Source: Candidatus Woesearchaeota archaeon (GTDB lineage Archaea > Nanobdellota > Nanobdellia > SCGC-AAA011-G17 > GW2011-AR20). From it: 38,166 bases of DNA. The notes beneath the pieces are model-generated. The model worked only from the letters and a program-made list of their open reading frames with translations, did no database searches and was not told the DNA's origin. Every line of letters begins with the position of its first letter. Within the stretch, counting starts at the first letter, position 1. Below, piece by piece: positions 28,384 to 37,020 of this stretch. Position numbers and translations under genes: made by a program. The stretch is from positions 1 to 38,166 of the forward strand of contig JAGVZQ010000005.1 of NCBI GenBank assembly GCA_018302465.1. Reading direction: 5' to 3'.

Positions 28384-30483
28384 ATGCACAGAATTCCTAA
28401 AGAAATAAGAGAATTAATAAAAGATATAAAAGAATTAAGACCTTCCCAGTCAAAAGCATTAGATGCAGGTCTATTAAATAATAAAAATTTAATCATTTGC
28501 ACTCCAACATCATCAGGTAAAACTCTAGTGGCAGAAATAGCTTTTCTTAATCATTTCCTTAAAAAGAAAGGAAAAATTATTTACACATGTCCATTAAAAG
28601 CTTTAGCAACTGAAAAATATAAAGATTTCAAAGCTAAATACCCTCAATTAATAGTTTCTTTATCAATAGGAGACCCAGATACAAAGGAGCCTTATTTAGC
28701 TAATTCAAATATAATAGTCTGCTCAAATGAACGCTTAGACTCTTTAATAAGGCAGGAATCTCCTTGGATTAATGAAATTTCTTTGTTAATTATAGATGAA
28801 ATCCATTTATTAAATGATGTCTCCAGAGGTCCAACTTTAGAAGTAGTCATTACATTATTAAAAAAATTAAACCCAAAACTACAAATTCTAGGCTTAAGCG
28901 CAACTATCGGTAATCCAGATGATTTAACAAAATGGCTGAATGCAGAATTAGTAAAAGATGACTGGAGACCTGTTAAATTATATAATGGAATTTATACAAA
29001 TAGTGAAATAGATTTTTTTAATGAAAAAGAAAATATAAAATTAGAAGAAGTCTCTCCAGATTCAACATTAAATTTAGCTCTATCAACAATAAATGAAAAC
29101 AAACAAGCATTACTATTCGTAAATACAAGAAGATCAGCAGAGTCAGTAGCTGAAAAATTAAGCCATAGATTAAAGCATAATGATGAATTAAAAGAATTAT
29201 CTAATAAAATTTTAAATTCCTTATCAACACCAACAGAGCAGTGCAAAAAAATCTCAGATATTGTAAAAAAAGCAGTTGCCTTCCATCATGCAGGATTAAT
29301 GCAAAAACAAAAAGAGCTAATTGAAGAAAATTTCAAGTCTGGAAAAATAAAAATAATTTGCTGCACGCCAACTTTGGCTTTTGGATTAGATTTGCCAGCA
29401 TTTAGATCAATTATAAGGGATGTCAAACGCTTTGGCACATTAGGCATGCAATATCTCCCGGTCTTAGAAATAATGCAGATGTCAGGCAGAGCAGGCAGGC
29501 CATCATATGATACTTACGGAGAAGCAATTATAATAGCAAAAAGCGAAGAAGAAAAAGAGGAATTATTCAATAAATACTTAACAGGAATTCCTGAAAACAT
29601 TTATTCAAAATTAGCAGTTGAGCCAGTATTAAGAACATACTTATTAAGTCTAATCTCAATTAATTTTTTAACAACTAAAGAAAAAATATTTAATTTCTTT
29701 GATGAAACCTTCTGGGCTTACCAGTTTGAAGACAGAGAAAAGCTGCATTATATAATAGAATCAATGCTAGAATTACTAAAAGATTTTGAATTTATTGTCT
29801 TAGATAAAGAAATAAAGCCAACTAAATTAGGAAAAAGAGTCTCTCAATTATATATAGATCCATTAACAGCTAATTTCTTGATAGAAAACATACAAAAAGC
29901 GCAAAAACAGGAATATGATGATTTCTCTTTAATTCATTTAATCTGCAGCACATTAGAACTAAGGCCTTTATTAAAAGTTAAAGCTAATGAATATGAAGAT
30001 ATAGAATCAGAAGTATTGCAATATAAATTGCTGCATAAAGATGAATTCTCAGATGATTTTTTAGATTCAGTAAAAACTTCCTTAATGTTCACTTCCTGGC
30101 TAAATGAAGAAACAGAAGATATAATACTAAAAAAATACAAAGTTCCTCCCGGAGAATTAAAATATAAAATAGACATAGCTAACTGGTTATTATACAGCTT
30201 GCAGGAATTATCCAGATTATTAGAATACACAGAAACTGCAAGAGATGTTAAAACTCTAAGAGTAAGAATGAAACATGGTATCAAACAGGAATTACTGCCA
30301 TTAATAAAATTAAAAGGCATAGGACGAGTGAGAGCAAGAAAATTATTTAATAATAAAATAAGGACATTGCAGCATTTAAAAATAATAAATTATGAAGTTT
30401 TATCAAAATTAATAGGAAGAAAAACAGCAGCTTCAATTAAAGAACAGTTAGGTGTTCCTATTGGAAGTTTAAAAGATTATTAA
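28384..30483 (+). CDS. hel308: Hel308-type Ski2-like helicase
   Basis: Hel308 helicases unwind DNA at stalled forks with 3'-5' polarity. The 699-residue product has a Q-motif-like LRPSQSKAL, Walker A TPTSSGKT (40-47), PLKALATEK, a DEIH box (LLIIDEIHLL), LSATIGN, a LLFVNTRRSAE region, CCTPTLAFGLDLPA and QMSGRAGRP (motif VI). The Ski2-like winged helix, ratchet-like helices (about 400-630) and a C-terminal helix-hairpin-helix (LIKLKGIGRVRARKLFNNKI, about 638-657) follow. This matches Hel308 rather than eukaryotic Ski2 or Brr2. Its proximity to lhr forms a small DNA-repair neighbourhood. Confidence 0.92.
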   Translation: MHRIPKEIRELIKDIKELRPSQSKALDAGLLNNKNLIICTPTSSGKTLVAEIAFLNHFLKKKGKIIYTCPLKALATEKYKDFKAKYPQLIVSLSIGDPDTKEPYLANSNIIVCSNERLDSLIRQESPWINEISLLIIDEIHLLNDVSRGPTLEVVITLLKKLNPKLQILGLSATIGNPDDLTKWLNAELVKDDWRPVKLYNGIYTNSEIDFFNEKENIKLEEVSPDSTLNLALSTINENKQALLFVNTRRSAESVAEKLSHRLKHNDELKELSNKILNSLSTPTEQCKKISDIVKKAVAFHHAGLMQKQKELIEENFKSGKIKIICCTPTLAFGLDLPAFRSIIRDVKRFGTLGMQYLPVLEIMQMSGRAGRPSYDTYGEAIIIAKSEEEKEELFNKYLTGIPENIYSKLAVEPVLRTYLLSLISINFLTTKEKIFNFFDETFWAYQFEDREKLHYIIESMLELLKDFEFIVLDKEIKPTKLGKRVSQLYIDPLTANFLIENIQKAQKQEYDDFSLIHLICSTLELRPLLKVKANEYEDIESEVLQYKLLHKDEFSDDFLDSVKTSLMFTSWLNEETEDIILKKYKVPPGELKYKIDIANWLLYSLQELSRLLEYTETARDVKTLRVRMKHGIKQELLPLIKLKGIGRVRARKLFNNKIRTLQHLKIINYEVLSKLIGRKTAASIKEQLGVPIGSLKDY

Positions 30484-30501
30484 AAATAAAAGAAAGAAGA
30501 A

Positions 30502-30711
30502 TTATCTTCTTCTCTTTCTTCTAGTAGCTCTTACTACTTTTTTTGGCGCACTAGATTTAACCTTCTTCATGCTGCATTCTTCACATTTATCATTGCTGAT
30601 ATAGATTAATATTACAGCAATTGTAACTACTATAGGTGCCCATAGTAAATTTAGCCAGGCAAATATAACAGCTACTAACGCCAATACTCCTTTAGTCCAA
30701 CAAGTATGCAT
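30502..30711 (-). CDS. Small basic membrane protein
   Basis: The 69-residue product has two short hydrophobic segments (about 8-22 and 24-38) or one long hairpin, then NDKCEECSMKK with a C-x-x-C pair (C43, C46), and a strongly basic tail (ATRRKRRR). The start is fixed by a strong ribosome-binding site (AAAGGAGGTG, complement at about 30716-30725). It lies 15 bases after the PAC2 gene and is probably cotranscribed. The CxxC could bind zinc and the tail could contact nucleic acid or membrane. No family is known to me. Confidence 0.65.
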   Translation of the reverse strand: MHTCWTKGVLALVAVIFAWLNLLWAPIVVTIAVILIYISNDKCEECSMKKVKSSAPKKVVRATRRKRRR

Positions 30712-30726
30712 ATTTACACCTCCTTT

Positions 30727-31419
30727 TTATCCGAAATAGTCTAGCTCTTTTTTTGTTTTCTGATCTGTTGCATCTTTAGTTCTCTCTGCTAATTCTTTTA
30801 ATTTGTCTTCAAATTCCTCTGCTTTTCTGAGCAAAGGCTTGAAATCAACATTCAAATTCAGATAAGAGTCAAGTACTTCAATTATTTTTGCTGCTGCTCT
30901 CGAATCTGGCAGAGATGAATGAGTCTCTGCAAAGATGCAGGAAATAGGAAAATCTGATCTCAATAATAAAGCTCCTGTAACCCCCATAACAATCCCTTCT
31001 TTTAAATCCTCAGCTTCAATTTTATCTTTAGCTTTTTTATTGGTGTAATAAAAAGCTCTTGGCTCACCTAGAGAAGTGGAAGCAATCCCTTCTAAACTGA
31101 TAATTCTCTTAGCTTTTAATTTTTTACATAATTCAGCAACAACTTTAGCTATTTTCCATTCTAATCCCTGAATATTGCTTATAGCATGAACAAAAACTAA
31201 ATTTTTTTTCTTTGAGTAATAAATGCTTAAAGGCTCAACAATTTCTGAATTATGAACTGCAGCTACAGGAATAATATCATCACTCTTAATCCTTCCTATC
31301 TTTTCAGCATTTAAATGCTCAATAAGAAATTCAACAGATATAGTTCCAACAAACCCAAAACCTGGAAACCCCTCTATTATTGTAACCCCTTGAGGTTTTT
31401 TATCAAGCAATAATTCCAT
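30727..31419 (-). CDS. PAC2 family protein (proteasome assembly chaperone-like)
   Basis: The 230-residue product belongs to the PAC2 family. It has EGFPGFGFVGTISVEFLIEHL (about 16-36), IPVAAVHNSEIVEPLSIYY, NLVFVHAISNIQGLEWKIAKVV and the GVTGALLLRSDFPISCIFAET segment (about 149-169), then a helical C terminus. Archaeal members (PbaB-like) assist 20S proteasome assembly or act as ATP-independent chaperones. No proteasome gene is in this window. Its length and motifs are standard. Confidence 0.92.
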   Translation of the reverse strand: MELLLDKKPQGVTIIEGFPGFGFVGTISVEFLIEHLNAEKIGRIKSDDIIPVAAVHNSEIVEPLSIYYSKKKNLVFVHAISNIQGLEWKIAKVVAELCKKLKAKRIISLEGIASTSLGEPRAFYYTNKKAKDKIEAEDLKEGIVMGVTGALLLRSDFPISCIFAETHSSLPDSRAAAKIIEVLDSYLNLNVDFKPLLRKAEEFEDKLKELAERTKDATDQKTKKELDYFG

Positions 31420-31548
31420 TATCTAAATTAGTTAGATTAAGTCATTTATAAGTTTTTTCAATCTGAAAAAATTGATTTCTCTAGGAAGTAAGCACAAAAA
31501 GTTTTTATACTCAAAAGAAACGAGAAAGCCGCTTTGAAGGAGAAACAT

Positions 31549-32910
31549 ATGGATTTACAATCTTGGAAACAAAAGAAAAAGTCAGTAGAAAAGGAAACAA
31601 ATGAATCTAAGATAAAAAAGAGCCTCAAATACTCGATATTAGACGCAAGCTTTTACTCAGCTATGGTTGGCTTTGGAGAGTCTTTTTTTTCAGCATTTGC
31701 AGTATTCTTAAAGTCATCTAACTCCCAGATAGGTCTTCTAGGTTCACTGCCGCAAACACTAGGCTCAATAATCCAGTTATTCTCTGAAAAACTCCTAAAC
31801 CTCTTGAACTCAAGAAAAAGATTTGTCTGCATCAGTGCATTCCTCCAAGCTTTAATGTACATTCCAATTGCCCTTGTTTTCTTTTTCGGGGAATTCAGCC
31901 CCTATATGTTAATCTTATTCGTATGCTTCTATTTCATCTTTGGAATGATTGCAGGCTCTGCATGGAGCAGTTGGATGGGAGACATGGTCAATGAAGAAGA
32001 GCGAGGTTCTTATTTCAGCAAAAGAAACACAATTGCAGGCTTTATCTCATTTATTGCATTATTAACAGCAGGTTATTTACTGCAAAACTTTGATAAAACT
32101 CAATACTTAGGCTTCACAATAATCTTTATTCTTGCTTTCCTTTTCAGGATAATCTCTGTTATCTATCTATCATTAAAATACGAGCCAAAGTATATTGCTC
32201 AAAAAGATGATAAAACAAGCTTCATAGATTTTATAAAAAAAGCAGGCTCAAGAGACTATGGAGTATTCATCTTATTCCTCTGTTTAATGAATTTCTCAAT
32301 TTACATAGCAGCTCCATATTTTGCTGCCTATATGCTGTATGATTTAAGGTTAACATACATCCAGTATACTATCTTAATCGCTGCAGCAGTAATCTCAAAA
32401 TATCTCTCAATGATGATGTGGGGAAAGGCAGTAGATAAATATGGAACAAAAAAAGTCTTAACTTTATCCGGATTTTTAATGCCCTCTGTTTCACTTTTAT
32501 GGATTTTCTCTCCAAGTTTAAATTATTTAATATTAGTGCAGATGTTCAGTGGCTTTGTATGGGCAGGATTTGAAATAGCCTCATTTAATTTCTTTTTTGA
32601 TACAATTATACCTCAAAAAAGAGCCAAATATATCTCTTATTACAATGTGTTAAACGGTATTGCACTATTTACAGGAGCCATGGCAGGGGCATTATTAATA
32701 AAATATAACATGTTTTCGTGGCCTAAATACTATACTGTATTCTTATTAAGTGGAATTTTAAGATATCTAATGGCTTTCCTGTTTATCCCTCGTTTAAAAG
32801 AAGTAAGAAATGTAGACAAAATAACTTATCCGAGGCTTTTATTTGATATATTAACTACTAGTACAACTAGCTTAGTCTATGGAATAGCAACATTCAAGAA
32901 AAAAAGATAA
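31549..32910 (+). CDS. Major facilitator superfamily transporter
   Basis: The 453-residue product has about 12 hydrophobic helices and MFS features such as SSNSQIGLLGSLPQTLGSIIQL (about 47-68) and an internal symmetric half after about 220. The start is placed at the ATG at 31549, because AAGGAGAAA (31537-31545) is a good ribosome-binding site for it. A TTG five codons earlier falls within that site and is less likely. The N terminus is Lys/Glu-rich and cytosolic. No substrate motif can be read. A TATA-like TTTTTATACTC precedes it at about 31501-31511. Confidence 0.88.
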   Translation: MDLQSWKQKKKSVEKETNESKIKKSLKYSILDASFYSAMVGFGESFFSAFAVFLKSSNSQIGLLGSLPQTLGSIIQLFSEKLLNLLNSRKRFVCISAFLQALMYIPIALVFFFGEFSPYMLILFVCFYFIFGMIAGSAWSSWMGDMVNEEERGSYFSKRNTIAGFISFIALLTAGYLLQNFDKTQYLGFTIIFILAFLFRIISVIYLSLKYEPKYIAQKDDKTSFIDFIKKAGSRDYGVFILFLCLMNFSIYIAAPYFAAYMLYDLRLTYIQYTILIAAAVISKYLSMMMWGKAVDKYGTKKVLTLSGFLMPSVSLLWIFSPSLNYLILVQMFSGFVWAGFEIASFNFFFDTIIPQKRAKYISYYNVLNGIALFTGAMAGALLIKYNMFSWPKYYTVFLLSGILRYLMAFLFIPRLKEVRNVDKITYPRLLFDILTTSTTSLVYGIATFKKKR

Positions 32911-32940
32911 GTTTAAATTAAGAAAAATCCTTGCATCATT

Positions 32941-33408
32941 ATGAAATCAGGTTCAAACTATATCTATGTTGGCATAGTTTTGTTAATTTATATTCCTCTG
33001 GTATTTATGGGAGCAAATGTATTTTTTCCAAAATATACTGGACCAAACAGTTATTATCCTTATCAGGAATGTTCAGTAAGCACGCCAGATGCGACAAGAA
33101 TAGACAAAATTTGTATAAATGAACAGGAAGAAAAAAGAATCCAGTTTGAAACTGAAAAAAATTTATACAACTCAAACAAATATATTTTTATTATTGTTTT
33201 AAGTTTAGTCTCATTATTAATAGTCTCTTTCTTAAACATTGAAAATATAATAAAATTAGGAATATTCATAGGCGCAACTATAAACACGTTTGTATCAACT
33301 TTAATCTACTTTGACACTAAATCAAAGATAGGATTTGGAATATTAGTTTTAATTTTCATTTTAATTGTGTATTATATTAATAAAAATAAGAATAAAATGT
33401 TATTATAA
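32941..33408 (+). CDS. Hypothetical membrane protein
   Basis: The 155-residue product has a first helix (about 8-27), an external loop with a Tyr-rich segment (YYPYQEC) and two Cys (about 44 and 59), and three more helices (about 82-97, 102-119 and 125-146) with a basic C terminus. The loop Cys could form a disulfide. No family is recognised. It follows the MFS gene by 30 bases on the same strand. Confidence 0.65.
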   Translation: MKSGSNYIYVGIVLLIYIPLVFMGANVFFPKYTGPNSYYPYQECSVSTPDATRIDKICINEQEEKRIQFETEKNLYNSNKYIFIIVLSLVSLLIVSFLNIENIIKLGIFIGATINTFVSTLIYFDTKSKIGFGILVLIFILIVYYINKNKNKMLL

Positions 33409-33413
33409 TCTAT

Positions 33414-33839
33414 TTACCTTACATAAACCCCAACAGATTGAGATAGCTCAAGCAAAGTTGCTTCAGCCTGGGCATATCGCATTCCTACACTTTCCAATCT
33501 GTCAATTTCTGTGTCTGGAATGGATAAAGCTCTATCTAGAAATAATCTCCTTCTTCTTATACTGTCTTCAAAATAATCTAGGTCTTCTTCTGAACACCTA
33601 AAACTCGGATGAACATCAGGTCTAAGAGCCATGCCAGGCATCCCACCCCTAGCTAATGGAACATCAACAAAAGGACCCAGAACAAATCTGCATGGAACGA
33701 ATAAGACATAATCTACTTCAACACTCATAATCTCAGCAAACCATTTTCTTTTTACATCCCTATAAAAAAATACACTAGGTTCTCTTTCAATCCCATTAGA
33801 AGCAGAAATTATCTCATATGCAACGTCTCTTATAGTCAT
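33414..33839 (-). CDS. Hypothetical protein
   Basis: The 141-residue product is not recognised. The N-terminal half contains likely strands (KWFAEIMSVEVDYVLFVPCRFVLGPFVDVPLARGG) and the C-terminal half is helical (EEDLDYFEDSIRRRRLFLDRALS, then ERLESVGMRYAQAEATLLELSQ). It is less AT-rich than most neighbours. There is a TATA-like AT-rich element just upstream of the ATG at 33839. It converges on the membrane protein gene with a gap of five bases. Confidence 0.65.
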   Translation of the reverse strand: MTIRDVAYEIISASNGIEREPSVFFYRDVKRKWFAEIMSVEVDYVLFVPCRFVLGPFVDVPLARGGMPGMALRPDVHPSFRCSEEDLDYFEDSIRRRRLFLDRALSIPDTEIDRLESVGMRYAQAEATLLELSQSVGVYVR

Positions 33840-33872
33840 AGATTTTATATATTAAAAAAGGTTATAAATCTT

Positions 33873-35073
33873 TCATTTCCTGACAACTAATTCAATCACA
33901 TCATTATTCTTTAAAACATGTTCTTTCCCAACAGTTCTTTTTGTTTTAACATCAATAGCTCTAATAAAATTCTTTCCAAAATCAGTATGTAATTTAAAAG
34001 CAAAATCCAAAGCAGAGCTTCCTTTCTTCATTAAAAAACAATCAGGTAAAATATTCCCATCTTTATCTTCTAGCTTATTAACACCGCCAGGATATACACA
34101 GATATAATATAAAATATTAAAAACAACTTCATTAATAACCTCCTGCACACCACTACTCTCATTTTCATCTAAAAATGTTTTAATAAATTTAAGGCCTTTC
34201 TTCTTATTTTCATCAACTTCTTTTAATATTTTAAACTCTTTTTCACCAGGAACATACTCAATTATTTTGCTCTTATTAGCTTCCCTTAAAGCCAGTTCAA
34301 TTTCAGCACTGCATGGAATAATATTATATTTCTCTTTCAATCTTTCAAAATTCTCTTTAGCACCAGCAACATCAATTTTATTTCCAGCAATAATCATGGG
34401 CTTGCTTTTTTTTCTTAAAGAAGAAGCTAATTCTAGCAACTCTTTTTGATTCCATTCTAAGGGATTATCTTTTAATTTTAAAGAATTAAAAGTTTCCTCA
34501 ACCATTTCTTCAGTTACTCTCAACCCAGAAAGTTGTTTAGCAATTGCTTTTTTAACATCTAATCCTTCTTGTTTAACAGTTCTGGAAAACCTATCCCATC
34601 CTTTTTTAATAATTCTCAGATACCACTGGTCTAATTCATTCTCTAAAAATTTTATATCCTTTTCAACATCATAATTACTAACAGCATTCCCTTCAGCATC
34701 CGTCCTCCCAGACAAATCAATTACCTGTATTAATGCATCTGCTTCATTTAAATCATCCAAGAACTGATTCCCCATACCTTTTCCTTCACTAGCACCAGGA
34801 ACTAACCCAGCAACATCAATCAGATCAACAGGTAGAAATCTTTTATGGTTTAAACAAAAACCAATTCTTGGATTGCATTGAACTTTAAATTCCTTATCAA
34901 CGCAATTATTCTTAGCAAACCCAGTTCCATGATTTGGCTTAATAGTTACAAAAGGTCTATCTCCTATCTCAACTACAAAAGGTCTATCTCCTATCTCAAC
35001 CTCTGCTAAAGTAGCAGCTTTAAAGAAAGTACTCTTACCTTTATTAGGCGCGCCGAACTAAACCGATTAACAT
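33873..35073 (-). pseudogene. ychF: YchF-type GTPase/ATPase gene with frameshift at codon 7
   Basis: YchF is a ribosome-associated P-loop NTPase with a C-terminal TGS domain. Read from the ATG at 35073, the start is MLIGLV. One extra base at 35055 then shifts the frame. After it the sequence continues GAPNKGKSTFFKAATLAEVE, LIDVAGLVPGASEGKGMGNQFLDDLNEADALIQ, NKIDVAG and the TGS ending HVLKNNDVIELVV. Without the extra base the product would have about 399 residues, close to the usual 390-400. Within it, nine codons (VEIGDRPFV) are repeated in tandem by a 27-base duplication (34947-34973 and 34974-35000). A sequencing error or a true lesion is possible. The intact-looking part from the ATG at 34775 lacks the P-loop. 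Confidence 0.88.
34947..35000. repeat. 27-bp perfect tandem duplication inside ychF
   Basis: Two identical 27-base units abut (34947-34973 and 34974-35000). The length keeps the frame and repeats VEIGDRPFV just before the TIKPN segment. Related YchF proteins would have a single copy. Confidence 0.95.
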
Positions 35074-35392
35074 CGTCTCCCCCCTACACTATAAAGAAAA
35101 TTTCTTTTGTACATACCTTTCTTCATTATTTTCCCACCATTTTCCAAATTGTGAACATGAAACCTTACGCCCTGTCTTGTCATATTAACTTTATTTGCCA
35201 GCTGATTTACTGTTAAATCTTCTATTTTTAAGTAGTTTAATATTAAATCTGAATTTCCTTTAGATTTATAAATTGGTCTATTATAAATTTTAAATCCATC
35301 TTCTATTTTTTTATGTAATTTTCCAAAATATGCCTGTGGGTATTTCTTAATTAAATTTTGGTAATCTCTAAATAATTTATAAATTTTTCCAT
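35067..35392 (-). pseudogene. Winged-helix protein gene with a one-base deletion
   Basis: From the ATG at 35392 (preceded by GGGAG) the frame reads MEKFINYL, then meets a stop soon after. One base later the frame is open for about 100 codons and reads RDYQNLIKKYPQAYFGKLHK onward. It includes an HTH-like stretch, LTVNQLANKVNMTRQGVRFHVHNLENGGKIMKKGMYK. Adding one A near 35367 would join the two into a 108-residue protein. The stop codon overlaps the ychF start (ATGTTAA), so the two form an operon. No ATG begins the second frame before the HTH, which supports a broken gene. Confidence 0.7.
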
Positions 35393-35504
35393 TTTATCTC
35401 CCAACTAGTCCAAAAATATCATTAACAAAGCATTATTAATATGGTTTCCCTTATATTTCAGAAACAATTTAGCAAATCTATTAACCCTAAACTACTATTC
35501 AAAT
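35393..35504. other. Short gap with no clear gene
   Basis: On the minus strand a 23-codon open stretch without a start codon (RFAKLFLKYKGNHINNALLMIFLD, given here only as key parts RFAKLFLKYKG and NALLMIFLD) ends just before the winged-helix gene. It may be the end of a decayed gene. Nothing else is evident. Confidence 0.3.
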
Positions 35505-35830
35505 TTATTTCCCTAACTTAACTGCAGTCCCATAAACTAAGATTTCAGCAGCTCCCTGCATAACTTCAGAAGTAACAAATCTGACATTAACAACAGCATC
35601 AGCTTTTAATTTCTTAATTTCTTAGCTTCCCCAATCATCCTGTCATAAGCCTCTTCCCTAGAGTCTGTAATCATCTTAGTATACCCCTTAATCTCTCCCC
35701 CAACTATCTGCCTCAACCCAGCCATAATATCACTGCCAATATGTCTTGCCCTTATAGTGTTTCCTTTTACAATTCCAAGAATCTCTTTAATATTCTTTCC
35801 AGGAACAGTTTCAGTTGTAGTAATAATCAT
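35505..35830 (-). pseudogene. YbjQ/UPF0145-type protein gene broken by an 8-bp tandem duplication
   Basis: The first 74 codons read MIITTTETVPGKNIKEILGI, then VKGNTIRARHIGSDIMAGLRQIVGGEIKGYTKMI and so on to IGEAKKLRN, then a stop. In the other frame the rest of the family follows: KLKADAVVNVRFVTSEVMQG, then AAEILVYGTAVKLGK. The junction holds two abutting copies of AATTTCTT on the plus strand (35608-35615 and 35616-35623). Removing one copy restores a 105-residue protein, the normal UPF0145 length. Proteins of this family form pentamers and are of uncertain function. The truncated product would lack the C-terminal strand pair. Confidence 0.88.
35608..35623. repeat. 8-bp tandem duplication (AATTTCTT twice)
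   Basis: Two abutting identical 8-base units shift the frame of the YbjQ-type gene. Removing either unit restores the family sequence EAKKLKADAVVNV. Confidence 0.9.
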
Positions 35831-35879
35831 AATTATATAAATTTAAAAGAATATAAATACCTATCGAAAATAAAAAACA

Positions 35880-35889
35880 TTTTAAATAC
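35880..35889 (+). promoter_or_regulatory. TATA element of the tRNA pair
   Basis: TTTTAAATAC is centred about 28-30 bases before the first base of the first tRNA at 35915, a usual spacing for archaeal tRNA promoters. The second tRNA begins six bases after the first and is probably cotranscribed. Confidence 0.55.
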
Positions 35890-35914
35890 TGTTAAAACTC
35901 AATATTAGTTATAT

Positions 35915-36060
35915 GGGCCCATAGCTCAGCCTGGTTAGAGCGCTGTAGTCTAACTGCGCAAGTCTTATAAGAGCTTCATTGCAACAGTAAAAAAGCAATG
36001 GGGTGCTAAGCCAGCCAGAGGTTTGGCTAAAGGTCGGGAGTTCAAATCTCCTTGGGCCCA
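35915..36060 (+). tRNA. tRNA with a large insertion (intron); isotype unresolved
   Basis: The ends are clear: acceptor arms GGGCCCA and TGGGCCC with discriminator A, D-arm GCTC-AGCCTGGTTA-GAGC, variable loop AGGTC and T-arm GGGAG-TTCAAAT-CTCCT. Between the D-arm and the variable loop lie about 88 bases, where a tRNA needs about 18, so one or two introns totalling about 70 bases are implied. The insert contains a strong hairpin (GCTTCATTGC against GCAATGGGGT). Counting from the D-arm, position 33 is T and the triplet 34-36 is CTA. However, the anticodon stem does not close well in any register, so I do not assign an anticodon. Confidence 0.8.
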
Positions 36061-36066
36061 CTTAAT

Positions 36067-36155
36067 GCCCCGTTAGTCTAGCCCGGTCAATTTAATAACC
36101 GAGAGGATACAGCCCTTTCAAGGCTGTGACGCGAGTTCGAATCTCGCACGGGGCA
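36067..36155 (+). tRNA. tRNA-Glu (UUC) with about 14 extra bases in the D-loop
   Basis: Acceptor GCCCCGT pairs with ACGGGGC plus A. The anticodon arm is ACAGCC-CTTTCAA-GGCTGT, with anticodon TTC, so it reads GAA. The T-arm is GCGAG-TTCGAAT-CTCGC. The D-arm GTC-TAGCCCGGTCA is interrupted by about 14 bases (about 36090-36103, ATTTAATAACCGAG) before AGGAT. Removing them leaves a standard 75-base tRNA-Glu. The inserted part can pair as CGGT with ACCG, so it may be a tiny intron, or it may be an insertion that disables the gene. Confidence 0.88.
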
Positions 36156-36220
36156 AACTTTTATTTTAAAAAATTTTTCTTTACAATAATTTTAAAAGTC
36201 TTTTTATTATAAGCTAAGTA

Positions 36221-37020
36221 ATGGTATTAGGATACAATCAAAAAAGGCCAACAGCAGAGAATTATCAAGATTTTTTGAATAAAATAGTTGGAGGATTAGG
36301 AAGTCTAAGTGGATTAAGCTTAATGTTGTATGGTTCTTTTGTAAGAGAAGATTATGACCTAGGGAGAAGCGACATAGACTCTGTATTAACTTTTCCGCAT
36401 GATGTTGTAATTCCAAGAGAATTTATGCATGAAGCTTCTGTCATTGTTCATGAAGCATTAAAAGGAAATAATGTTCCATTTCAGGTTTCTCCAGTAGATA
36501 TTAAAACTATGAAGGATGGAAGATTTAATTCTTTTACAGATGATTTTTATGACTATTTTAACCAAGAAGGTATAGTAGTTGTAGGTCTGGACTATAGAAG
36601 AGAAATGGTTTGCTTACAATATAAAGGGGGGAAGAAAGTGTATTAAGTCATAACCTAAGAAAAACAAGACAAGGATTATTATTCTCTGAACATTATAGGA
36701 ATGAAGATTATGAAAAACTTCTAGAAAGCTTTGGAGCAACATTAAGATCTGCAAGCAGAGGTTCTAAGCAGTTATTATTTTTAGCTGATGGAGAATTGAG
36801 ATTAAACAGGTTTTCTGCTTTAAAAGAATTGCCAAAGCATTTTCCGGAGGTAGATGTTTCTCCTCTAGAAAAAATTAGATATTTGTTTACAAATCCAGAA
36901 AAATTAGATGATTTATTTAGAAGCCCAGATGAACTAATGGATGTCTGGTATTCTGCTGAAGCTTTTTTTGAGGAAGTTATCAGAAGTTATATTAAAAAAT
37001 TTCCTAGAAATTCTACTTAA
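36221..37020 (+). pseudogene. Nucleotidyltransferase-domain protein with a frameshift at a G run
   Basis: The first 141 codons encode a nucleotidyltransferase domain: LMLYGSFVREDYDLGRSDID with G38-S39 and D51, D53. The frame ends after KGGKKVY, just past six G (36626-36631). In the next frame, EESVLSHNLRKTRQGLLFSEHYRNED leads into a helical domain that continues to IKKFPRNST at 37020 without interruption. Seven G would give one 266-residue protein. A missing base in a homopolymer is the likely cause, though a -1 ribosomal slip is formally possible. Family relatives would be MNT-HEPN-like or kanamycin-nucleotidyltransferase-like. The substrate is unknown. Confidence 0.8.

Noticed and set aside
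33873-34775. An N-terminally short YchF starting at the internal ATG
   Set aside because: The P-loop and Walker B region lie upstream in frame and are still recognisable, so the gene is better described as full length with a frameshift.
35047-35054. GGCGCGCC site as a sign of artificial or vector sequence
   Set aside because: It lies inside the ychF P-loop codons (GAP), where Gly-Ala-Pro is expected, so it is explained by coding.
35915-36060. A UAG-reading (amber suppressor or pyrrolysine) tRNA
   Set aside because: The CTA reading rests on a poorly paired stem, TAG is used as a stop in this window, and no pyrrolysine genes are seen. An intron that confuses the count is more likely.
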